Under the pieces are notes generated by a model. The model saw only the letters and a program-made list of their open reading frames with translations, was not told the origin of the DNA and searched no databases. Position numbers and translations under genes: made by a program. From Rhinopithecus roxellana (Eukaryota > Chordata > Mammalia > Primates > Cercopithecidae), in assembly GCF_007565055.1 (NCBI RefSeq), contig NC_044552.1, forward strand, positions 36,264,069 through 36,328,068: 64,000 bases of DNA, in the 5' to 3' direction. Below are positions 10,041 through 22,319 of this stretch, piece by piece. Numbering within the stretch: the first letter of the stretch is position 1; each line of letters begins with the position of its first letter.

Positions 10041-10849
10041 CAATGCATGGGGGGCAGAGAGGGCAACCTTAAAATACTTTTTGTCTGTTTGATACCAGGA
10101 GGTCCCATCTTCTAAAAGATATTTTGGGGGTTAGAGTAGCCTGTTCTCGTAATCTACTCTGGCTCTTAAATGCCTAAGGTTAAGGACTGCCCTTCAACAG
10201 GTCCCTAAGCTACACTGCTGCACCCATCTGCCATTATTTCCCAGTCGGCGGGAATAATTCTGGGAGATAGGGTGATGTTGTACAAGGCACAGGGCAGGGA
10301 ATGAAAAGCTGGGCTCCAGCCTCTGATGAACACAGTCTCAGCAGATGACCTCAGGGAGTCTTCCTGCACCCCACCCCACCCTCTCCCATGCCTTCCTGCA
10401 TCCACGTGTACCCTTTGAACATGATCTCTAAAAAGCCACTGGTCCTATGGGTCTCGGATCCTAAGAGACTATACTCTCCCATCTGCTGGCCACCACAGAG
10501 CTCATTCTTCTGCCCCTACCTTCACCCTCAGCCTTCCCGCCTACTCTACTTGCCTAGGACATCAGTGGGCCCTCAGAACATGGAGCAGTGGGTTGGAGGG
10601 TTCTATGTACATCTGTACCTACTTTGAGTTTACCATGAGCTCTCAAAGTGTCTTCTGGAATCCTCCCCATAGAGTAAAGCTTTGCTCCCAAAATAAAATA
10701 AAACTTAAAATGTGATGAAGGCCTGTATGGGCAAGGTGCTTGGCCAGGGTCAGGCTGGGCTGTGTCTCAAGGACTGGGAGAAAGACATCCAGAGTTGGAA
10801 TCCAAACAGCCAAAGTCCAGCCTCACCCCATCAGCCTCTATCTTCTTCC
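10041..10849. other. unique non-coding stretch
   Basis: No recognisable exon or repeat. Frames on either strand are short and without motifs. Confidence 0.4.
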
Positions 10850-11062
10850 CATGACTGATTTTCTTCGCAGACCTCATCGACACCTGACATTGTAGCAGAT
10901 GTGTACACGTTTACTTATTATCTGTCTTGCTCTTTGGAAGGAATGCTCCATGAGGGCAGGGGCTGGCTTTGTCTATCCTGGCAGCCAAGGCAGTGCCTGG
11001 CACATGACAGGGGTGTGATGCCTGCTAAATGAACGAAGAAATGAATGAGTGAATGAATGAGG
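10850..11062 (+). mobile_element. L2 LINE 3' end
   Basis: Classic L2 3' sequence: 'gaatgctccatgagggcagg', 'ggctttgtctatcctggcag', 'cagtgcctggcacatgacag', ending in a (GAAT)n tail 'gaatgagtgaatgaatgag'. Confidence 0.88.
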
Positions 11063-11064
11063 AG

Positions 11065-11285
11065 TCAATCCTGGATGTGCCTCAATCACGACCAAGTCAC
11101 TTAACATCTTTAAGTTTCCTTATTTACAAAACAAAGGTAATAATCACGTATTCTTTATGTGACTGGAGTGAGCATTAAACAAGAAAATGATCATAAGAGC
11201 ATTTAGGACGTACCTGGCACACAGCAAACCATCGATAAACGTTAGCTATTATTTGTTAGCCATTATTATTATAGTCACTGATGGA
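11065..11285 (+). mobile_element. MIR SINE
   Basis: Plus-strand MIR core and tail: 'accaagtcacttaacatc', 'tttccttatttacaaaac', 'taataatcacgta', 'acctggcacacagcaa', 'gttagctattatt'. Lies directly after the L2 tail. Confidence 0.88.
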
Positions 11286-11499
11286 AACATAGAGAAATAA
11301 AGCCTCTTTATTATACCCTGGGCAGTTTTTAGGCTAACTGAAATTCTGTGTGTGTAAGACCTACCTAGAAAGGATCATTAAGAGAGGCCTGAGCCATGGG
11401 ACTGCATAGATACTATGGGTCCCTCAGAGCATCAATCTTAGCAGAAAATCTTTTCATGTCCCTGAAAGTGATAAGCTCATTTGCGCAAAGGCTGCTTTA

Positions 11500-11710
11500 T
11501 AGGTCTCTGATAGCCATCATCCCAGCAATTAAAGTCTTCAAATACCTAATTCCTGCCCTCAAGAGCTTACAGTCCAGCTGGGGGAAATGAGACATTAACA
11601 TATGAAAGGAGAACTATAAATTCAAACTCAAGACAACATACGTCAAATGTCAAATAAGTACACTGGAGACAAGTCCTGAGAAATGCTGGTAAGGTGAATA
11701 TTTAACAAGC
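11500..11710 (-). mobile_element. L2 LINE fragment
   Basis: Antisense L2 3' region: 'aattcctgccctcaagagc' then 'ttacagtccagctggggg' followed by 'gagacattaacatatg'. The 3' extent is uncertain. Confidence 0.65.
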
Positions 11711-11714
11711 AGCG

Positions 11715-11752
<38 letters not shown>

Positions 11753-11776
11753 GCCACACACCCACATACACACACA
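11711..11776. repeat. (CT)n(CA)n microsatellite
   Basis: About nine CT units pass into eight CA units and an imperfect CA tract. A compound dinucleotide array, likely length-variable. Confidence 0.95.
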
Positions 11777-12007
11777 AAGCGGTTGTCAATTTCTATGGTA
11801 TAAATACTCCCACTATGGCATTTCAAGATGTTGATGCGAGGGCCACTGGACATGGAGTTGGGAAGAGAAGTGCACAGTCAACTCCCATAAGCTGGTGTGA
11901 GCCAGCTTCCACACACACACCACTGGTCTAGGTCCTATTGTCAATCATCTCTCAAAGAGGTCAAGGGCTGTGGACCAAGTGGTCAGTGCTAACAACCAGC
12001 ATCTTTG
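11777..12007. other. unique non-coding stretch
   Basis: Nothing recognised apart from a short CA run near 11913. Confidence 0.4.
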
Positions 12008-12195
12008 TAGTACTTCAGGTTACAAAGCACATCAGAGGTCATCACTGTATTTCATCCTCACCACCTGGCCAGAAAGGCATTCCTGCCCTCATCTTGCAGA
12101 TAAATAAACTGGGTTTCAAAAAAGTACCACAAATTTTTCACTGTCATTCTGCAAGTGACATTGTCAGGACTTGAACCAGTATCTTCTGGGGCAGC
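12008..12195 (-). mobile_element. MIR SINE (MIRb/MIR3-like)
   Basis: Antisense MIR: 'gtagtacttcaggttacaaagc', 'tttcatcctcacca', 'catcttgcagataaataaact' and 'caggacttgaaccagtatcttctgg'. Diverged but in order. Confidence 0.7.
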
Positions 12196-12514
12196 CAAGG
12201 CCTCTCGTCATCCCCTCTGCCCCTGAGAAGGGGGGCTTCTCAGAGAAGTGGTTGAAGGATGATGAGAATTAAGTAAAGAGCAGAACGGAGATTCGGGAGA
12301 GGTACAGCACTTACCCAGATGGTGAATTCACTGCAGAGTGCAAAGGTCACGGGAGTGTGCAAGGCCTGGCAAAACCTGAAACTAATGCAACCATTTAGTT
12401 CAGTGTGCTTCACCAGAGAATTTCTTTCCTGAAACAGTGACCTAGCTATTAAAATCTGCATTCCCAAATCCACTGCAGTGTTAGGTGAACGAGCAAAAGA
12501 AATGGAAGGCAATT
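12196..12514. other. unique non-coding stretch
   Basis: No repeat or exon recognised. A 90-codon minus frame (12240-12512) has no family features. Confidence 0.4.
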
Positions 12515-12895
12515 TAGATGACTAAATACAGGGGGGCTGGTTAAATAAGTTATAGAACTTCCGCATAATAGAATGCTGTGCCACCACAGAAAGTCAGGTT
12601 TTAAAAGAGCAGTGTACAACTAGGAAATCCTTACAATAGAGTTTTTAAAGCACATTACATAACAATATGTGCAGTATGATTCCAGTTCTGTAAAAATGAA
12701 CAAGCAGGCAAACTCTCCAATGTATATATGCAGGAAAAAAACAAAAAAGACTGGGATGTAAACTTCCAAATCCTCACACTGGTTTCTTCCAGAAGGATGG
12801 ATGTTTTTATTTTCTTCTCTATGATTTTCTATATGTTCCAACTTATTTCTATAACAGGTTGGTTTTATGACCATAAAACAATAAACAGACTAGAT
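12515..12895 (+). mobile_element. L1M 3' end fragment
   Basis: Old L1 tail: 'ggggctggttaaataagtta', 'aatgctgtgccaccacagaa', 'gtgcagtatgattccagttctg', 'cactggtttcttccagaagg' and an A-rich end. The only LINE-1 piece in the Alu-poor tract. Confidence 0.75.
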
Positions 12896-13204
12896 TTTTA
12901 AATCTGGATTTTCAAAGCCTGAGAAGACTAACTACAAAGAGTCAGTGAGGTGACGCCCAGGAAGACACCCCTCGAGGGTGAAGGTCCAGGTGTTCAGGCC
13001 TCTGATACTTTCCCTGTATACCCCAAAGAGACAAGTCAGGTCACCCCCAAACTGCAACTCTCCCCCCACATTACACTAACAACAGCACATCCCTCCATAC
13101 CATCCCCGTGCCCCCTCTGTCAAGAGGCTATCCTGTTTACACCCTCCCTGATCAACGCCCACCTCGGTGGGGGACAAGGCTTGGAAGGCACAGCAGAGAA
13201 GCCA
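12896..13204. other. unique C-rich stretch
   Basis: C-rich on the plus strand. A 91-codon plus frame (12950-13225) is proline- and threonine-rich because of the base composition, with no recognised domain. Confidence 0.4.
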
Positions 13205-13420
13205 GGCACAGCCAGTAATTTATGAGCACCCTCCATGTGCTGTGCAGTATGCCGGGGCTTCACACACGGGACTGTAGATGTACACATTCATTCTAATACC
13301 TTGTCATTGCTTCCAACACTTTCCAGGGAGAAGACTGAAGTTCAGAAACAATATCCAGGCTCATTCAGCCAGCAAGTGCCCAGGATTGGGAATAAAAACC
13401 AAGTCTAACCAGAATTGGTC
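13205..13420 (-). mobile_element. MIR SINE, degraded
   Basis: Antisense MIR trace: 'taatttatgagcaccctcc', 'gtgctgtgcagtatgcc', 'cattctaataccttg', 'agactgaagttcagaaac', 'cattcagccagcaagtgc'. Confidence 0.6.
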
Positions 13421-15374
13421 TATAGATGCTTAAGACGCTTGCCCAACAACTGCACTTGGCCATTAGGAAATGCAAAATACTAATAATATAGCAATACCAA
13501 TGCAAAAAACATTTCAATTCAACTTTTCATTTACACTCAGGCTGAAAGTGCACCACCAGTCCTGATTTGAGAATATAAAAATACAGATATTTAATAGTTT
13601 TAAAGGAAAGAAAAGTAAAGGGGGGGGTAACCTTAGCTCTGTGCTCAACCCTCATTCAGTGAAGTAAAAATAAAAACCCAACCTCCCCCCAACACATTGT
13701 GCTTTAATGAAAGCACCAAGCCAATCTTCTTCACTACCGCCCACCACAACCCACTTCGTTTAAATTTAGGCACCCACCAGGCAAACTGTACCCAGCCGCA
13801 TTCTCTGAAATGAAGTCATAAAATTCTCATCTGTAACACCGGCACTTGTTCCCAGGAAAACAGGACAGGTGGGGTAGACAGGGCCGGCATCCTTCTGGGG
13901 AGTCTGGGCTGTGCCTCGGAAGAGCCCTTTGCAAAGAGTTGGTTCCGTGACCAGGCTCAGCCCACAGGGGGCTGTGTGACCTTGTGACAGCCAACTTCCC
14001 CTCTACGAAGTCAGGGTGGACTAACTAAAAGGAGCGCTAAGGCCCATCTAAATGTACAGCTCTATGGCTAAAGCCCAGGCGCCCCACCCACCTCCCAACA
14101 CCCAGAGAATGAACAGCAACCCAAGATGTGGGTAGAGCAGGGCTAAATTCGGTGGTGTGACCTGGGGCTGCTGTCATTCTTAAGCTCTGGCTCTTGCAGT
14201 ATTCAGTTCTCAGGAAATGTCTGGCAACAGGAGGGGTACAGAGGATTGAGCCCGCAGGAAGACTTTGGCAATGAAGGCTCTGTGGCCACCCTTTGGTCCC
14301 ATTCAGGCAAGATCAGAGAGATTTTGCCCACTGGGACTCAACAAACTCGGAGTCCCTGATGCCATATCTGGCTTTGTAAGTGTGATCGGGTCAGAGAAGA
14401 GACCAAAGAGAGAAGCTACTAGCTAATGAACACTCTCCCCAGTTTTCTAGATGAAACTGAGGCTTACAGAGCCCACAAGCTAGCTGGATTTTTCTTCCAG
14501 CAACCCAGTCCATGGATTTCTTTCCAAGGTTCTCTTCCAGTGTTTCATGAACGTGTCTAAGCCCTTCCAGCAGGTCCATAATCACCCCTCAAGCAGAGGA
14601 ATGGGACACCCTGGAAAAGGGGAATACAATTACCATTCACAACTCAAGGAGAAGCACGGCCTTAACAAATGCATAGCTCACATCTCCATACTACAGACGC
14701 CATCAAACTACCTCATGCTCACAAGACCTGTGGATTGACCATGCTGTTCAACCAACATGTGATTCCAATTCCTGCAATCAGTGGATGAGCAACCGCCATC
14801 TGATCAATGGCCATGCACACGTGTATGTGTGCGCACACACACAATTCTGGTCTTCCCCAGGCCCTGTCCCACTTCACACCTGGAATGTCCCAAACAGGTC
14901 TGTTCCCAGTTCCTCATCTTCTGAGCCACCCTCTAAGGACTCCATCAGAATCCAGTAGAAAATCAGAAAGGGTCAGAAAAAGATGTAGAGGAAAGTGGAG
15001 GGAAACTGACGGCTTCCGCGCCTGGAAGCTCTCAGATGTGTGACTTTACTATCCTGCTTCAGGAGCTGAGAAACAACCTCCCAGACCTCTCCCCTTGCTC
15101 TGACTGACTGAAACAAGAGCCCCAAATCTGGGCCCCACCCCTCCTCCCACCATGGCCAACTCAAAGTCCAGAATGCCCCACCCTCCAAAGGTAGTATTTT
15201 GAAGGCAAATAAAAGTGAGATATGCATATTACACTAATTTACACAGTGCTAAATTTACCCAGCCCATCTTCCCAAGAGGGGGAAATGATAGAGAATAATA
15301 AATATTTTTATTGTAAAAGTAAATACAGTACTTTATTTTAAAATAAAAGTATTTTACTGTAGAAGTATGGCTGA
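13421..15374. other. unique stretch, Alu-free
   Basis: No credible exon. Weak MIR-like traces occur near 13950-14020 and 14420-14480. A short alternating CA/TG run lies at 14817-14841 and an AT-rich imperfect palindrome at 15324-15361. Confidence 0.4.
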
Positions 15375-15520
15375 TGCAGATAGTAGTGAAGATCATGAAC
15401 TCTGAAATCAGGATCTGGATTCAAACATAGACCCTCTCACTTAGTAGCTGTGTGACCTCAGGCAAGTTACTCAACCTCTTTGAGATTTCTTGTCTGTACA
15501 GGGTGTATTGTAAGAGAGAA
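15375..15520 (+). mobile_element. MIR SINE
   Basis: Plus-strand MIR head and core: 'aaatcaggatctggattc', 'cttagtagctgtgtgacctc', 'ggcaagttactcaacctctt', 'gagatttcttgtctgtac'. Confidence 0.88.
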
Positions 15521-16889
15521 CATATATAACTTGGGATTTATTCATTCATTTCCACAATGAAACCCACAAACTGTTTTCTTCAGCAGCCTGGGATGGTAGG
15601 AGGAGAATTACAAGTACCCCAAGAACTAGAAGGACCCAGATTTCAGAAGCAGAGTAAGAACAACAAGACAGACACATCAGTCCCCTACCATATCTAGGCC
15701 CCTGTACACACCCATGCACACACACTGCAGCAGGCGCTGCGGCCCTCACCCACAAATCCCCTTGGGCCACCCTTGCAGACAAGGAACACTGCAGAAATGA
15801 TCCAGGCATTTGGTTTTCAAACTTTTTTTTAGCAGCAGAATCACAGACCCCAATATAGAGAACAGAGATAAAAGGCAAGATGCTCTCAGAGCAGTGGATT
15901 CTAAGATTAACTGATCTGCAGCCCTGGAAGAAACTTACAAACTAAAATTACACTGTAACAGAGAACGGGGAGAAAGAAAGGAGAGGAAGGAGACAGAGGG
16001 CATCATCCGAGTATGGAGACAAGAAATTTGATGTGTAACTGGGTTGGGACCTCGTGAGGATTACATCTCATTTGTGAGACAAAAACCAACAGCCTCAGGC
16101 ACTTCCCCCAGAAAGTATTCTCTATACAAACCCCTGGATAGAGGGGTCAAATGACAGCACACAGGCACTGTCAGGATGTACTGTAGAATGACAATATGAT
16201 ATTATTGATTAATGTTAAGATATTATTTAATATTAAATTATTGATTAAGATTCAAACACTCACCCTACTCCCTGAATGGCTTTCACCTGCCTGACAAAAT
16301 CCCCTATGTCCCAAGACATCTTCTGAGAAAATAGATCCAAAATGCCCAATGCCTTTGCCCCAGGAAATGCCACCTCCTATTCAGCCACCACTCTTCACCT
16401 CATTCATCCTCGTTGTTTGTCCTTTCAGGTTTCATGGACAGCATCTGTTTACCAATAAAAACTCCACTCCATTAAATAGAAGGACACCCAGCCAATTGTG
16501 CCAGCTCAGAAGCTTGTCTCCACCAGAAATGCATTAACAACCCACACAAAAAAAGCATACGACTTGCTAGTTTGGGCAGGTCATAGGTCAGAAGATACCT
16601 GCTCTTAGAGAAATAATATATACAGCAATCGTCTGATAAACCAGCCAAAGACCAATATTACAGAGGAGTGGCACTGTGGAGGGTCCTCCAGAAAGCATGG
16701 CCAAAATAGAATATTCCTTCCACTCATTGCAGAAAGTCTGAGTGATGTGAGTTAAGATAGCAAAATATTTTAACAAACATTCCCGCTGGTCAGAAGCCAA
16801 CTCCACTTTGCAACCTGAGTCCTATATTATTATTCAGGAATGACTGTTTAGTGTCAGTGATCCCCAGGGAGGTGATAAGGCTAGCAGGA
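15521..16889. other. unique stretch, Alu-free
   Basis: No exon or clear transposon. AT-rich at 16195-16255, with the motif 'tattgattaa' occurring twice. A 110-codon minus frame (15546-15878) has no recognised features. Confidence 0.4.
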
Positions 16890-17020
16890 TGGGAAGGGCA
16901 GGGGCCCTGAATTCAGAGTCCTGAGTTCAAAGCCCAGCTCCAGCACTTGCTAGCTGTGTGCCCTTGATTAGATGATGTATGCGGACTGGATAAATGTACA
17001 CAAAATGTTCAATAAATACC
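16890..17020 (+). mobile_element. MIR SINE, internally deleted
   Basis: 'gagttcaaagcccagctcc', 'cacttgctagctgtgtgcc' then a jump to 'gttcaataaataccagccc'. The core is lost. Confidence 0.7.
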
Positions 17021-17204
17021 AGCCCTCTCCTAATGTCTTCCTTCTATCTCCAACCCTACCTCCAAAGTGAAGCAGGTCTGAATATTTTGCAAAACCATTA
17101 TAGGGCAAGTACCATTTAAACCCAGGAAAGAATCACCTCTGTGTTTGTGCAGTATGGTAATAAGGAATCCAGAGTGTGGCCATCACATGCCCTTGGTCCC
17201 TATT

Positions 17205-17504
17205 TTCCTAAGCACCTTTCCATAATTTGCCCAGTGCCAAAATTCCATTCATCCTTCAAAACTCAGATCCAATGCCATATTTGCATCTCTCAACAAAAAT
17301 TAACCGCCGCTTCCACTACTCCATTTTGCCTGTATGCTTATTACAGTGCTTACTTTGTTCTCCTTGGTATTACAGTTATGTTATGGTTCTGCCCCTCCAA
17401 CTCCAAAGAAAAGACTCTTCAGAAATGGGATCTTGTCTCTCTCATCCCCCACACCTTCTGGGCCTGGCACATTGCCTTGTGCTTGGCAGATCAAGAAGAT
17501 TTTG
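17205..17504 (+). mobile_element. L2 LINE 3' end
   Basis: 'ccttcaaaactcagatccaatgcc' matches the L2 region that reads 'caaatgtcacctcc' in other copies. It then has 'gaaatgggatcttgtctctc', 'gggcctggcacattgcc', 'ttggatgaatgg'. Confidence 0.75.
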
Positions 17505-17570
17505 GATGAATGGATGAATAAATGGATAGATAGATGGATGGGTGGATGGATGGACGAATGTATGGGGAAG
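17505..17570. repeat. (ATGG)n microsatellite
   Basis: Imperfect tetranucleotide array (ATGG/ATAG) growing from the GAATG-type tail of the preceding L2. Confidence 0.9.
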
Positions 17571-18244
17571 GAATCCATTCAAGATTGTCCTGATACCATA
17601 TAAAATGCATGGTCAAAGCAATTCTGTAGTGAGAGTTCATTTTATGTAAGCCAATGAAACTACCAGAAGGTCATGCACTGCTAGGGAGACCATCCCACAT
17701 GTAACACCAATACTCTGGGGAGTAGCAGAAATACTGGCCTGGAACCTACGCTGTGTAGGCCTGATTCAAGCCCTGATCCAGTGGGTACTTCAATAAATTC
17801 CCATCCCCTCTATGGGCCTCAGTTTGTTCATCTCACTTCCTGCTGCCTGGAAAACAGAGGTAGAGACTTAACCAGATGGAAGGAAGGCAGGCAGCATGGA
17901 GAGAAAATGCTACATGGTCCCCAGGGTCCAGTTTTATTTTCTAAATGGTTTTGTTGTTTGGTGACTTAAAAAGAAAACTCTAGAGGAAGAGAAATGAAAC
18001 AGAATGTACAGAATTTTTTAAAAATAAAACAAAAATCAGAAGGAAGTAGGGCCCTCTCGTAAGTTTCTCATTAAATCAATACTGTAGTCAAATTACAGTA
18101 ATGAGCTAGAGCTATCATTCCCTTTACAGACAAAAACATATTAAACCTAAAATGATCAAAGAGAAAGTATAGGCCCCACCACACTAAATTCCACCCCAGA
18201 GTTCCCCTGAAAGTGAGGTCTAATCTTTCCTGACTACCAAGCGA
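17571..18244. other. unique non-coding stretch
   Basis: A possible MIR scrap lies at 17770-17850 ('tatgggcctcagtttgttcat'). Otherwise nothing recognised. Confidence 0.4.
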
Positions 18245-18260
18245 GGGACCTGGGTTTCTT

Positions 18261-18551
18261 TTTTTTTTGAGACGGAGTCTCGCTCTGTCACCCAGGCTGG
18301 AGTGCAGTGGCCGGATCTCAGCTCACTGCAAGCTCCGCCTCCCGGGTTTTACGCCATTCTCCTGCCTCAGCCTCCCGAGTAGCTGGGACTACAGGCGCCC
18401 GCCACCTCGCCCGGCTAGTTTTTTGTATTTTTTAGTAGAGACGGGGTTTCACCGGGTTAGCCAGGATGGTCTCGATCTCCTGACCTCGTGATCCACCCGC
18501 CTCGGCCTCCCAAAGTGCTGGGATTACAGGCTTGAGCCACCGCGCCCGGCC
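18261..18551 (-). mobile_element. young AluY, Old World monkey type
   Basis: Very low divergence. It carries 'gtggccggatctcagctc', 'gccacctcgcccggctag' and 'acaggcttgagccaccgcg', the changes I associate with cercopithecine AluY. A perfect 16-bp TSD 'gggacctgggtttctt' lies at 18245-18260 and 18552-18567. The only Alu between 6745 and 24632. Confidence 0.97.
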
Positions 18552-18567
18552 GGGACCTGGGTTTCTT

Positions 18568-20489
18568 CAGGTATCTGCTTGCATGAAAGGAAGACGCACT
18601 CCTGAATGGAAGCCAATATCTGAATGCCAGCACACAACCAGGAAAGAACCCAGGCCTTGGAGTGGCTGCAGCGCTGGGGTCCCTGGTCAATGCAATCCTA
18701 GTGTAGCTTTGTATCTAAAACACTGGAGCAAGCAAGTTCTTCCAGTTTTAATGCTTTAGAAAAGTCACATGCATTGCTGTCGTCTGTTCCAGGCCTAATG
18801 CTGATCTGAAGTAACCAGAACTTGACCATGGGGACGGAGGGGAAGCAGGGAGGAGAGAAGAACTCCAGTGGGTCATTGAGACTAGAACTGTGGCATTCTT
18901 AACATGTCTGGTGGTAACTGAATGCTCTGGGAACAGAGGCCAGCTTCTCTACCCTAGTTTCTGATTCCCACCCACCCCCCATGGTCAGATCCTCTGTGGT
19001 GTGGTAGTGAATGCAGACAGTCACTTTTGTGGCCCACCACTAATCCACACTCTTTCTGTCCTCCAAGAGGGTCCCACAGGACCTCAAATAGATAGAATTA
19101 TTGTATTAGAGCATTCTGGTATTCCAGGAGTCAGTGTGAGGCTGTGGGAAGAACATACTCTTTAGAATCAGAATTGTGTGAGAATCCTGATTGTTACTCA
19201 ATGGAACGCACCCCAGAGGAAAGCCTGCTTTCACTGGATCCAGTCACCTCCAAACAGGAGTCACAGGACCTACATCTTTTGGGTGGAGAAAAATACTCCT
19301 GGTCCCAGTCACAGACCATAACCCTAACCTCAGGCAGCTACACCCTAAACGAAGCACCACTACTACACAATGGAGAACCAAGCACAGGGGTCTCATACAG
19401 CTCCATGTGATACAACCCAAATGACAGCTGTGCAGCCCAGCACGCAAACACACGCCAAGAAGGAGGAGTAAGGCAGCTAGCGAATAACAAATATAACTAT
19501 CCTGTGGGGTGGGGTAGGGGCTACAGTTTCACCCTGTCTCATTGTGAGGGGCTTTCCTTTGGCACTTCATTCATTCACAATTGCTTGACACTGGCTTGCT
19601 TATTGGGGGTATACCTGGGGATGAAGCTGCAAACAAAACACAACCTTCTCCCCACCCCCCGAGTCACCCACCACCACCAGGGCCTGTGCCCTTAGAAGGG
19701 CAGTAAACAAACACTAGCTGGAGGAATAGCAGCATCCTTGTGAGACTGTGGGTTCCGGAAGCAAGGGGGCTCTACTCTAGGACAATCGCCTCCCCACAAA
19801 GCTGGGGATGGGAAGAGATGAGGATTCATGGAGAAGACACCAGCAATAAAGAAGAAGGCAGGCTTAAAGGGTGTCCTTCCATGGCAACCATTATCCTGAA
19901 TGTCCCCAAAGTCCCAATGTCAAATAGTCTGTCACCACCACTCCCATAAACACTGGCTGTGTCCCAGACAGCACCACACTTCAGAATCTAAGATAGATAT
20001 TCTTGACAGGTCTTGCTCCCAAGGAAGACACAAGATGTCTAGGAGACCCGAGTCCCAACTGGGGCCTTGGAAAGGACAGAATTCACCACCTCCTCTGCTT
20101 CACTGGCCAGAGAAAGGTGGAGGGGTGTGAAGTAAACTGCAGGGGCCCCTGGCCATCCTCCCAATGCACCAGAAAAGCACCACCCTGTCAAAGCATCTGG
20201 GGCCAATCATTCGAGAAGCCCAAGAGGAGGGCACAGGCCACAGAGGGTGGGAAGGGCAGGTATTCTATGGGGGCCAGCAGCAAATACCTCTGTGGAGAGG
20301 CAGCAACCAGCCAAATGAGTACAGAGGCCAATCTGAGATACTGAATTAATTACCATAAAAAAACAGGCCGTCAACTACCAGTTACCCAGAAGGAATATCT
20401 CAACAACCTTCTTTTCACCAAAGGCTCCCTCCACCATCCGTGCTCTCAGAATAAAAGATTCACAACACTTCTCATCATTACAGCTACCA
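18568..20489. other. mostly unique stretch with old scraps
   Basis: No credible exon. MIR-like remains lie at about 19130-19200 (plus) and an antisense L2 end at about 19564-19650 ('cattcattcacaattgctt'). Overlapping frames of 60-113 codons at 19144-20349 lack any domain. Confidence 0.45.
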
Positions 20490-20660
20490 CCTTTTCAGCC
20501 CTACTATGCTGTAGGCCTACACTAGGTACTTTAAATATCTCACCAAATCCTTAAAACCACCCAGTTGAGGAAAATTGTGATTCTCCCCATTTTACAGATG
20601 AGCTAACTGAGGCTGAGAGGCCACATAACTTAACCAGAGCTCCAAGGCACAGATAAGCAT
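20490..20660 (-). mobile_element. MIR SINE
   Basis: Antisense MIR: 'ctatgctgtaggcctacac', 'caaatccttaaaaccacc', 'ccccattttacagatgag', 'aactgaggctgagagg', 'cataacttaaccagagct'. Confidence 0.88.
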
Positions 20661-20696
20661 ACAGACATGCACAAAAAGATTTTATCCACCCCACCA

Positions 20697-20858
20697 GATC
20701 TGAAACTCCGTGAGACCCTCAGGCCCTGCCACAGAGCCCGCTTGTGGAGAACCTAGCTCCCAGCTTGGTGCCAGCGTGTACGGGGCACTCCACTCTCTAC
20801 CCCCTGCCCGACCCCGCCCCACCTGCAAGAGGGAACGTGCTGTGCCTGGGAGTCTTGT
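20697..20858. repeat. dispersed duplicate, copy 1
   Basis: Shares a 160-180 bp block with 23010-23189, including 'ccctgccacagagcccgctt' and 'ccacctgcaagagggaac'. Family not recognised. Confidence 0.85.
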
Positions 20859-21774
20859 CTTTTCAGTTCTTCACAACTGAGTTCATCCCCAAAGACTGAA
20901 ATGCCCCAAGCCCTGTGTACCACTGGAGACCAAATGGAATTTCACAGATTCATTTCTTGAAAAGAAAATGATCACCTGCAGGCAGAGAGGAGCCAACTAC
21001 ATTTCTACTTAAGGAAAAAGGTCTCCGGCTTTGAAGCATTCCTCTCAGTGGCCGATAATGAAGAAATAGGGTGGGTCCTTTTATTAAAAATTAATATTTT
21101 ACATAAAAACAAAACAGACACAACATAAACCTCCAGTCTAGAAGCAAGTAAACACCAATTTGCACAGACTTGTTTAGTTGGCTCCAAAATGTGCCTTCCA
21201 CTGTTTGGAGACCTAAATTAACTTCCAGTAGTAAATTTAGGAATGAAGAAATTAAGATGGCTATGGACCCTCACCCAAGACCTCGATACTACTTGGGACC
21301 ACAAAAAGGATTTTCTATGTCTTTTTAGACCCCTGAGGCTGGGTTGCCTGTATTGCAGAGAGGGCCCTGTCAGTCCCAACTGGCATGCATCTGCCGGGCA
21401 TCTGAAAGCTTTACAGTAAATGGTGACTCATCTACTGCAGCCACCATACGTACTGCTAATGTAATAAGCTGAAGTTTGTTCCATCCACATGAAAGAGAAA
21501 CACTGGGTGCAGGGCTGAGAGTCTGACTCAAACTGAGACCCCTGTTCACCGCTACTCGTCAGCATCTAGCTGCAATTCAAACTGTAATTACCCAGCTCTT
21601 CGGGACTAAAGGCAGGGGGAAGGGGGTTTTCTAAGGAAGGGTCACATCCATAAACACAGACCTCACTTCTTATAAGTCATTTCTTTTGTTATTGTTGTTT
21701 ATTTGGTTATTACCAAATGTCTACCCTTCTGAATTCTTATAAAGTCATCTTATCAAGCTAAGTCTCCCCATGTG
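20859..21774. other. unique stretch, candidate conserved element
   Basis: No exon or repeat recognised. 21400-21610 is repeat-free and carries motifs such as 'tgctaatgtaataagc' and 'caaactgtaattacccag' (a TAATTA homeodomain-type core), which suggest but do not prove an enhancer. Confidence 0.4.
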
Positions 21775-21890
21775 GTCACTGATTCAACAAATATTAATGG
21801 AGTACCTACTATATCAGACACTACGCTAAGTGCCAGATACACAACGGTGTGCAAAACAAGCTAGAATGCTGCCCTCATAGAGATTCTAAG
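21775..21890 (-). mobile_element. L2 LINE 3' end
   Basis: Antisense L2 end: 'gattcaacaaatattaatgg', 'agtacctactatatcagac', 'gctgccctcatagag'. Confidence 0.82.
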
Positions 21891-22090
21891 TCCGGACTAG
21901 CTGCTTTACATACCTTTTCTCATTGAATAGATCCATCTTACAGATGGGAAAACTGAGGCTAGGAGAGGTCAGGGAAGTCACCCAGGGTCACACATTAATT
22001 AAGTGGAGAGTCTGGACTCACACCCACTTCTGTGGCACCCTGAAGCTGAGGCTCTCGGCCACCAAGTTACTGACAAAGAGAGAGGAGCAA
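21891..22090 (-). mobile_element. MIR SINE
   Basis: Antisense MIR: 'ctttacataccttttctcattg', 'cttacagatgggaaaactgagg', 'agtcacccagggtcacac', 'gtctggactcacacccact'. Confidence 0.85.
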
Positions 22091-22319
22091 AGTCCAGTCC
22101 CTGTTCTGAGGAAGCTGGAGCCTAGTTAGGACAGGGACAATGAAGAAAATATTGGGGTGAAAAAAAGAAAGTACTGGGGTGCTCGCAGAGAGGGAGAGGC
22201 TCACGAGACAGAGACAGCAAACCTCAGCTGGGGTAGGATTCTGGACATCTTCCCCAAAAGAGGCCATGAAAGTGGCAGGGAAACAAGGTCCAGAAAAGCA
22301 GGTAAAAATGAGGCTGGTG

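Noticed and set aside
9609..10115. 168-codon plus-strand open frame
   Set aside because: Begins with GTG, runs into an L2/MIR-like end, no domain or codon character, and no splice or promoter context.
11711..11776. CRISPR-like or minisatellite array
   Set aside because: Simple dinucleotide repeats. No spacer-repeat structure here or elsewhere in the window.
15375..15520. tRNA gene
   Set aside because: The A/B-box-like words are the tRNA-derived head of a MIR SINE. No cloverleaf.
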